From: an uncultured cyanobacterium
GTDB taxonomy: Bacteria; Cyanobacteriota; Cyanobacteriia; Phormidesmidales; Phormidesmidaceae
Length of the DNA: 6,896 bases
NCBI GenBank assembly: GCA_938029995.1
Contig: CALHGI010000603.1
Coordinates: 1 to 6,896, forward strand
Direction: 5' to 3'
The notes beneath the pieces are model-generated. The model was not told where the DNA came from. It did no database searches and worked only from the letters and a program-made list of their open reading frames with translations. Shown piece by piece: positions 1 to 5,600 of this stretch. The position numbers were made by a program, and so were the translations under genes. The number at the start of each line of letters is the position of its first letter. Position 1 is the first letter of the stretch.

Positions 1-853
1 TCGCTTCATACCAGTTCACACCGCACACAGGATGGTGCCTAAAGGCCATGGGATGTTTCTGCGGCAAATATAACGGTTGCCTTACCTGCTGGGTTTGTAA
101 CCAACGCCAGCCCGCATCGCACCACCATTGTTGATTTTCATAGCCCCCTGCTTCCATAAAGCGTTGATACTGCTCGCAGGTTACCGGAGTGCGGTCCAGT
201 TGGAATGGGGCCACATCGACCCAATGGACGGGCTGCTCATTATCCATGGCAATATCCCGATGGCGGTCAGGATCACCCATGCCTAAGCCCACGCTTCCCC
301 CTGGAATTTTCACCATGCCCGTTGGCACCTGGCTAGGCCCCTCACCCGGCAACGGCTCCCGCAGCGGTGTCGTCAATCCCTGGACTTGGTGGAGGGCCAT
401 CACCAGGGAAATCGTTTCACTATGCTGACATTCATGTTGAATCAACCAGTGCCATAAACGCCGCTGTTTATGGAGTGGGGCTGTGCTCAAGTAGGCTAAG
501 GTCCGCTGCCGAATGTTGGCCAGAAACGCTATTAATTCCTCCAGACTCGGCAATAGCTGCCGTTGAGACTTGGGTAAACCATCGGCCGCAAAGAGTGTGC
601 GGACGTTGGGGAATGGACAGGGTTGCTGGGCCAGGTGCTCTAAAATCCATAGGGATTCTGTAAATGCAATGTGTCCCAGATGCCATCCCACGGGGCTAAA
701 GTCAGGATGGGCCTGCTGTCCTAGCACCGTTGGGTTGATGCCATCCACTAAGGCGAGGGTGCCTGCACGGCAGCGCTGCAATGTGGTTTCCAAGTAGTCC
801 CGCAGCTGCGATTCATCGGTGGACCCAGGGTTAGGCAACGCAAGAAAAGCCAT
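1..853 (-). CDS. egtB: EgtB-type ergothioneine sulfoxide synthase, C-terminal part missing (cut by window edge)
   Basis: Reading the minus strand from ATG at 853 gives 284 residues with no stop before the left edge; the family is usually about 400-450 residues, so roughly a third is missing. The N-terminal DinB-like helical domain (about 15-160) holds the iron ligands: GWHLGHIAF with H61, and IQHECQHSETI with H140 and H144, matching the three-histidine site of EgtB. A formylglycine-generating-enzyme-like domain starts near residue 180 (MVKIPGGSV, then DNEQPVHWVDVAPFQLDRTPVTCEQY) and continues to the edge (HPVCGVNWYEA). Family knowledge: the enzyme uses O2 to join gamma-glutamylcysteine or cysteine to hercynine in the cytoplasm. 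The start overlaps the end of egtC by 23 bases, indicating co-transcription and probably translational coupling; no Shine-Dalgarno is seen. Which thiol it uses cannot be read from this fragment. Family assignment is firm. Confidence 0.9.
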   Translation of the reverse strand, partial: MAFLALPNPGSTDESQLRDYLETTLQRCRAGTLALVDGINPTVLGQQAHPDFSPVGWHLGHIAFTESLWILEHLAQQPCPFPNVRTLFAADGLPKSQRQLLPSLEELIAFLANIRQRTLAYLSTAPLHKQRRLWHWLIQHECQHSETISLVMALHQVQGLTTPLREPLPGEGPSQVPTGMVKIPGGSVGLGMGDPDRHRDIAMDNEQPVHWVDVAPFQLDRTPVTCEQYQRFMEAGGYENQQWWCDAGWRWLQTQQVRQPLYLPQKHPMAFRHHPVCGVNWYEA

Positions 854-1625
854 GGATATGGGGGTGAAGATCGGTGGCAGCAACGGTCAAACTATGGTCT
901 GGGGCTAGGGGCTCCCATTCCCCGGCGAATAGGGGCTCAGAGGCCAGGATAATGCCCTTTGGCTGGCGGAGCATGTAGAACGAGGGGGCTTTGGCCTGGT
1001 TATCAAACCGTGCGGCCACTAACTGGTTTCCATCGCCCATCACCACCACACCAGACACTCGCGCCCCAGACTTACGGGCCAAGGATTTAATCATATCGAT
1101 GGCCTGTTCTAACGCTCCGAGCAATCCTAACTGGGGGTCTAGTTCTAGTAAATGGGTGATCAGGGCAAAAATATGTTCTGAATCGGTGAGGCCGTAGATG
1201 TTTTCATAGGCTCGATCCCCAATCAGGGTGCGGATTGGACGATAGAGGGTTTGGCGGAAGTTATCGATCCAGCCGTTATGGACAAATAGCAGCTGCTCAT
1301 GGCGAAATGGCTGACAGTTACTAAAATCTAAAGGCAGCCCTGGTGTAGCGCTGCGGATATTCGACATAAACGATCGAGTTTTTATGTACCGACATAGGTC
1401 GGGTAAATTCGCATCATTCCAGATGGGTAAAACGTTGCGATAGATAAAGGGCTTTGCCGCCATGTCTTGGGGGTGGTGCCAGCCAAGGCCAAAGCCATCG
1501 GCATTGAGTAGGGCCACCTCTAGTTCTTTGGGTTGATAGCTTTGAACAATTAAGGAATGGTCGGGCTTAAAGACAAGATCTTCAAGGGGGATGGGCTCTC
1601 CTAAATAAGCAAGCAAACGGCACAT
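831..1625 (-). CDS. egtC: EgtC-type class II glutamine amidotransferase (gamma-glutamyl-hercynylcysteine sulfoxide hydrolase)
   Basis: A complete 264-residue protein beginning MCRLLAYLGE. Removing Met1 exposes Cys2, the N-terminal nucleophile of class II (Ntn) glutamine amidotransferases, which also fixes the start. Other family marks in order: NADGFGLGWH (41-50), RSATPG (91-96), NCQPF (103-107), the oxyanion/substrate motif FVHNGWI (114-120), GLTDSEHIF (145-153) and ILASEPLF (226-233). Length fits EgtC/YafJ-like proteins of about 250-270 residues. Known role: EgtC hydrolyses the gamma-glutamyl amide of the EgtB product to give hercynylcysteine sulfoxide. YafJ-like relatives of unknown role look similar, but the 23-base overlap with egtB makes EgtC the best call. 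No Shine-Dalgarno; the upstream bases are C-rich on the coding strand. A TATAGT (complement of 1661-1666) could be a -10 box but has no good -35. Confidence 0.88.
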   Translation of the reverse strand: MCRLLAYLGEPIPLEDLVFKPDHSLIVQSYQPKELEVALLNADGFGLGWHHPQDMAAKPFIYRNVLPIWNDANLPDLCRYIKTRSFMSNIRSATPGLPLDFSNCQPFRHEQLLFVHNGWIDNFRQTLYRPIRTLIGDRAYENIYGLTDSEHIFALITHLLELDPQLGLLGALEQAIDMIKSLARKSGARVSGVVVMGDGNQLVAARFDNQAKAPSFYMLRQPKGIILASEPLFAGEWEPLAPDHSLTVAATDLHPHIHGFSCVA

Positions 1626-1851
1626 AGCAACTGGGTAAGGGGGGGTAATATAGCTGGGCGACTATAGTGCAGGCCATCGGTCGTGGCTCAGCGCTTTAGA
1701 CGGCAACGGCTATGTACGTAGCAAACGGCTGCATGCAGCCGTTTGCCATATCTGGCGTTATGCCTCTTCGGCAGGTTCGCACCTGAACAGTCTCCATCAG
1801 CGGTAGACCGGTCAGAGCGGTGGTGCCTGTCAAATCAGCAGCGACGACTTC
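1626..1851. other. Intergenic region between egtC and the DUF423 gene
   Basis: 226 bases with no supportable gene. It contains a perfect 26-base palindrome (1721-1746) and several short stem-forming sequences: TGCC-N5-GGCA at 1760-1772, CAGGT-N4-ACCTG at 1772-1785, and the 8-base palindrome GACCGGTC at 1806-1813. No run of T follows any of these hairpins on either strand, so none is a standard intrinsic terminator. The gap and its structure suggest egtC is transcribed separately from the DUF423 gene upstream on the same strand. No tRNA fold could be built here. Confidence 0.6.
1721..1746. repeat. Perfect 26-base palindrome with imperfect outer arms
   Basis: The left half is GCAAACGGCTGCA and the right half is its exact reverse complement, so all 13 pairs match. 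Weaker outer arms flank it: AACG at 1705-1708 pairs with CGTT at 1756-1759, with unequal spacers of 12 and 9 bases. The left arm sequence also recurs nearly as a direct repeat (GCAACGGCT at 1703-1711 against GCAAACGGCT at 1721-1730). It lies after the stop of the DUF423 gene and before egtC. It may act as a non-canonical 3' end or RNA-stabilising hairpin, an operator, or a dispersed palindromic element; the sequence alone does not decide. Confidence 0.75.
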
Positions 1852-2232
1852 TTAGTTTGTCAGAGAGAATGCAGCTGTGGCTAAAAGTGCCCAACCAATT
1901 ATGAGGGCCAGCCCCCCCACGGGCGTGACAGCACCTAGCACTTTGACCCCAGATAGACTGAGGCCATATAGACTTCCGGAAAAAATTACAATACCCACGA
2001 TGAATGCCCAACTTGCGTAACCGAGCCAGCTATTCTTAGGAACTTGTAGCCACAGTAGTCCCACCAGTAGTAACGCCAGGGAATGATACATCTGGTAGCG
2101 TGTGCCTAACTCAAACGTAGCCAATGCCTTTTCGGTGAGTTGTGCTTTGAGGGCATGGGCACCGAAGGCACCGCCTGCCACTGATAAGCCCCCTAGGATA
2201 GATGCGATCGCAAGACATAGACGAGGAGTCAT
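1852..2232 (-). CDS. DUF423 family small membrane protein (YgdD/YwdK-like)
   Basis: A complete 126-residue, very hydrophobic protein. Family marks are GGAFGAHALKAQL (20-32), the TRYQMYHSLALLL stretch (44-56), FSGSLY (84-89) and TPVGGLALIIGW (103-114). Four membrane segments are visible at about 5-25, 48-64, 70-91 and 99-122, with a short hydrophilic loop at 30-45. Length matches the usual 120-130 residues. The biochemical role of this widespread bacterial inner-membrane family is not established, so none is given. ATG at 2232 is the natural start because the conserved N-terminal helix follows directly; no Shine-Dalgarno precedes it. It stands alone, 226 bases from egtC on the same strand and divergent from the large secreted-protein gene. 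Confidence 0.9.
   Translation of the reverse strand: MTPRLCLAIASILGGLSVAGGAFGAHALKAQLTEKALATFELGTRYQMYHSLALLLVGLLWLQVPKNSWLGYASWAFIVGIVIFSGSLYGLSLSGVKVLGAVTPVGGLALIIGWALLATAAFSLTN
2204..2211. repeat. HIP1 octamer GCGATCGC
   Basis: GCGATCGC is the highly iterated palindrome of many cyanobacterial genomes. One copy lies here, inside the 5' coding part of the DUF423 gene. I found no other in the window, so it supports a cyanobacterial origin only modestly. Confidence 0.8.
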
Positions 2233-2551
2233 TGTACAGATACAGAAAAACTTCTTTAGGGTAACAACACCCCATCATCTTGTCTGAGGGATTACGGATC
2301 ACATCAAAATCAATGGATTTGCTTCAGAAAAACTTTAGATCAAGTTAGTCAGTATCACCTAAGAAATATCGTCTGACTCTAGGGTCTGATAGATGAGAAT
2401 AGATATGGGGAGATATCTCCTCCACTGCCCACAACAAAGTTAAATTTAGCCTCCTTCCATTGACTTTAAAAAATGATCATGCCCCTCAATGATCGCCACT
2501 TTCATTAATTTAAGTTGTTATTTCCTCTCAATTTTAAACTGGCATTACGCT
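2233..2551. promoter_or_regulatory. Divergent AT-rich intergenic region, promoters not resolved
   Basis: 319 bases between the divergent DUF423 and secreted-protein genes, clearly more AT-rich than the flanks. It must hold the start signals of both unless transcription comes from elsewhere. Seen: TTGACT at 2460-2465 (a good -35 match for the plus-strand gene, but no convincing -10 at 16-18 bases); TTGTTA on the minus strand (complement of 2262-2267) with a poor TGTATC 17 bases on; a 12-base palindrome at 2409-2420; ATGATCAT at 2473-2480; AATGATC repeated at 2472-2478 and 2488-2494; and GTCTGA three times (2282, 2371, 2384). No gene, riboswitch or terminator could be supported. Confidence 0.4.
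2409..2420. repeat. 12-base palindrome GGAGATATCTCC, possible operator
   Basis: A perfect palindrome in the divergent spacer, 131 bases before the preferred start of the secreted-protein gene. AGATAT is also directly repeated (2401-2406 and 2411-2416). Size and position fit a dimeric regulator site, but no known regulator motif is recognised. Confidence 0.35.
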
Positions 2552-2641
2552 ATGGGAATTTTAGCTAAAGCAACAACTGTGTTGGCATTACTGCCAGTTG
2601 TCCTCGGTAGTAGTGCGGTGATTTCAGATCAGGCTCTGGCC
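2552..2641 (+). other. Sec signal peptide of the TpsA-like protein
   Basis: Residues 1-30: a short start with one lysine (K6), a hydrophobic core from about 8 to 24 (TTVLALLPVVLGSSAVI), and an ALA-ET cleavage site after residue 30. This is an ordinary length; the extended type (ESPR) of some large autotransporters is not seen. Confidence 0.8.
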
Positions 2642-5600
2642 GAGACTGTTATATCCACTGGTGCCACTACCCAAGTTAATCTTTCAGATAATGGCGTTGT
2701 TGACATTAGCGGTGGCACACAGTCCGCAGGCAATCTTTTCCATAGTTTTCAGCAGTTCAGTCTAGAGTCACAGCAAACGGCAAACTTTATTGTCACTGCC
2801 ACCACTGATGCCATCATTGGGCAGGTGACCGGGGGGACGACTTCCAACATCGACGGTCTCCTCAAAGTAACCGGCAGTAATGCAGATCTTTACTTAGTCA
2901 ACCCCACTGGTTTACTGTTTGGCCCCAATGCCCGGCTTGATCTGGGCGGCTCATTTACGGCCACCACCGCAACCCACCTTGGCGATGGCCAACAATGGTT
3001 TGAAGTCCTTAGTAATCCAGACGACCCCACCTTACTTGCGCCTCCCAGTAATTTCGGTTTTAGTCGCCCAGGGACTATTGTCAACCAGGGACAGCTGGCT
3101 GTCTCCGATGGTCATAGCCTGAGACTGTTAGGCACCCAGGTCACTAACCTTGGCACATTAAGTGCTCCGAATGGAGAAGTGACCCTCCTTGCCGCCGAAC
3201 CCGGACCCACCATGCACCTAGGGCAACGTGGTGGATTACTCAGCTTAGAAATTGATCCTAATGCCCACCTGGTAGATACCTTACCCACCCTCATCACCGG
3301 TGGAGACCTTAGCCATAGTGACACCCTCGTTGTTGATCATAATGGTGGCATTACCCTTGTGCAAAGCTCCCCCAGTAATCCTCCCCCAGCAAGCCTCATG
3401 AATGCCGGGGCTATTTCCACCCAAGGAACCACGGGAGGGGAAATCAACCTACTAGGTAACACCATTCAGGTCACCGACAGTACTTTAAATGCATCGGGTA
3501 ACAGTGGTGGTGTTATTCGCATCGGAGGAGATTACCAAGGCCAAGGGGGGCTTCCTGCCGCAACCCATACCCACATTGCCGCAACCACCAGCCTGATTGC
3601 TGACGGTGTCCAGTGGGATGGTGGGCAAGTGATCGTTTGGTCAGACGGCATTACCCTCTTTGATGGCACTATTTCCGCCCAGTCTGCCATCGGTGATGGG
3701 GGCTTGGTAGAAACCTCTGGACTCAATCACTTGAGCATTGGCGAGCAGGCCACTGTGACAACCGCTGCACCCTACGGAGACAATGGGCTGTGGCTCATCG
3801 ACCCGACGGAACTCACCGTTGTCGACATCGGTGGCATCGGTGTGATTAGTGTGGATGATAATGATCCTATTAGCAGTACCATTAATGCGTCCACTATTGT
3901 CAGTGCTCTGGACAATAATAATGTTACTCTCCAAGCCACTGAGACTATTAATGTCAATGCCGTTATTGATGCTAGTGGAAACAGCATCAATAGCAGCTTA
4001 TTACTCGATACAGCTACCCTCAATCTGAATGAACGGATTACTCTTCAAGGCAGTGGACAGCTATCGGGTACGGCTAACACCGTCAATGTGGGCATCAATG
4101 GCAGTGTTCAAAATGGTGTGGATGCCGTTACGGATGGCGGCACAGTCAATTTAGCGGCAACAACTTATCGTGAGAGGAATACAATCACCCTGGACCATGC
4201 CCTGACGCTTGTGGGCCAGGGACAAAACATCACTGTTATTAGTGGCGATGTTGATAATGATGGCACAGGCGATCATCAAGTCCTCCAAATCACCAGTGGT
4301 GGAGATAATATTACTCTCACAGGTCTAACTATCCGGGATGGTCTGAGTACGTCCGCTGGAGCTGGTCTAGAAAATGACGGCGATAATGTTTTAATTAGCG
4401 ACACCAGCTTTTTCAATAACGAGGTCTCAAGCAGCTTTGCGGATGGCGGAGCCATTCACAATCGAGGTTCTCTCACCCTACTCAACACAACATTTCAGGA
4501 GAATCGCAGTGGTTCTGATGGCGGTGCCATTGATATTTTACAGGGTTCAGTGGAGATTACTAATAGCTATTTTGGCAACAACCAGGCCAATGGCCATGGC
4601 GGTGCTATTGATCTAGATCCGAACGGTTCGCTAATTATTTCTGATACTCTTTTCGAGTTCAATACAGCTACTGATGGAGCTGCCATCTACCTAGAAGGTA
4701 ATGTACGACTTGATAGCACGGAGTTATGGACCAACACAGCTTCCATGGATGGTGGCGGTATTTTTCAGAATAGCGGCACCCTACACATCACCAACAGCGA
4801 CCTCTTTGATAATCAAGCCGAGAATGGTGGAGCTATTGCATTAAACGGTACATCCACCTTAAGGCTGGACAATACGTTATTTGAACTGAATGCAGCCACT
4901 AATCAGGGCGGCGGCATTTTTCAAAATAATGGCATGGTGACCATAAATGATAGTTATTTCCTCGAAAATACAGCCGAGAATGGCGGTGGCGGCATTCATA
5001 ATAACTTCAGCGATAATGTGGTTATCTCTGGCACCAATTTTATTGCTAATCAGGCTTTGAATGCTAGCGGTGGCGGCATTAATAACCTCGGTAATATCAC
5101 TTTGACTAACAGTGATTTGGAAGGTAATGCCGCAAGCTTTGGCGGAGGCATTTTTAATGGTGCATCTAGTGTGCTGACGGTAACTAACGGTGAATTTACG
5201 AGTAATCAGGCCACTAATGATGGAGGAGGCCTTTATAACAATAGGGGTGAAATTCTTATCACCAATAGTGGTTTTGAAAGCAACAATGCCAATCGTGGCG
5301 GCGGCCTCTTTAACGATGGTGCTGCCACCCTCAATACGGTCAACTTTAGTGCCAATGGGGCAGCCAGTGATGGTGGAGGACTTTACAATCAGTTCAATGC
5401 AGTCAGCAATATTAGCTCGGGGGTGTTTGTTGAAAATAGCGCTCACACCGGGGGTGGCATTTACAATCGTGGCGCTGCGAACTTACTGAATAGTGTGATT
5501 TTGGGCAATCAAGCAACGGGATTAGGCTCACAAAATGGCGGTGCTGGTGTTTTTAATACGTTTGGAGGGATCCTGGTTGTTGATGACAGCCTGATCGCAA

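Noticed and set aside
189..797. Plus-strand open frames opposite egtB
   Set aside because: The minus strand encodes a clear EgtB with its iron-binding histidines; the plus-strand frames overlap one another and show no family features.
1721..1746. Intrinsic terminator at the 26-base palindrome
   Set aside because: Neither strand has a T-run after the stem, so it is listed only as a palindrome.
1745..1800. GGTTCGCACC motif resembling a tRNA T-arm, and a possible integron attC-like fold
   Set aside because: The loop has the wrong length and no anticodon, D-arm or acceptor stem can be drawn; the core sites needed for attC are also missing.
2111..2302. Short minus-strand frame overlapping the start of the DUF423 gene
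   Set aside because: Out of frame with a well-conserved DUF423 protein, and with no recognisable features of its own.
2460..2491. Full sigma-70 type promoter for the secreted-protein gene
   Set aside because: TTGACT is a good -35 match, but no -10 box occurs at an acceptable distance.
4730..5240. Regularly spaced GGTGGCGGCATT-like repeats, about 75-80 bases apart, looking like a CRISPR array
   Set aside because: The repeats are degenerate, in frame and part of a coding beta-helix; the stretches between them also repeat, unlike spacers.
4877..5446. Long open frame of 189 codons on the minus strand
   Set aside because: It lies entirely inside the beta-helix repeats of the secreted protein. 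The repeated codon pattern on the other strand keeps it open, and the predicted protein is an Ile/Thr/Ala-rich shadow without a recognisable domain.
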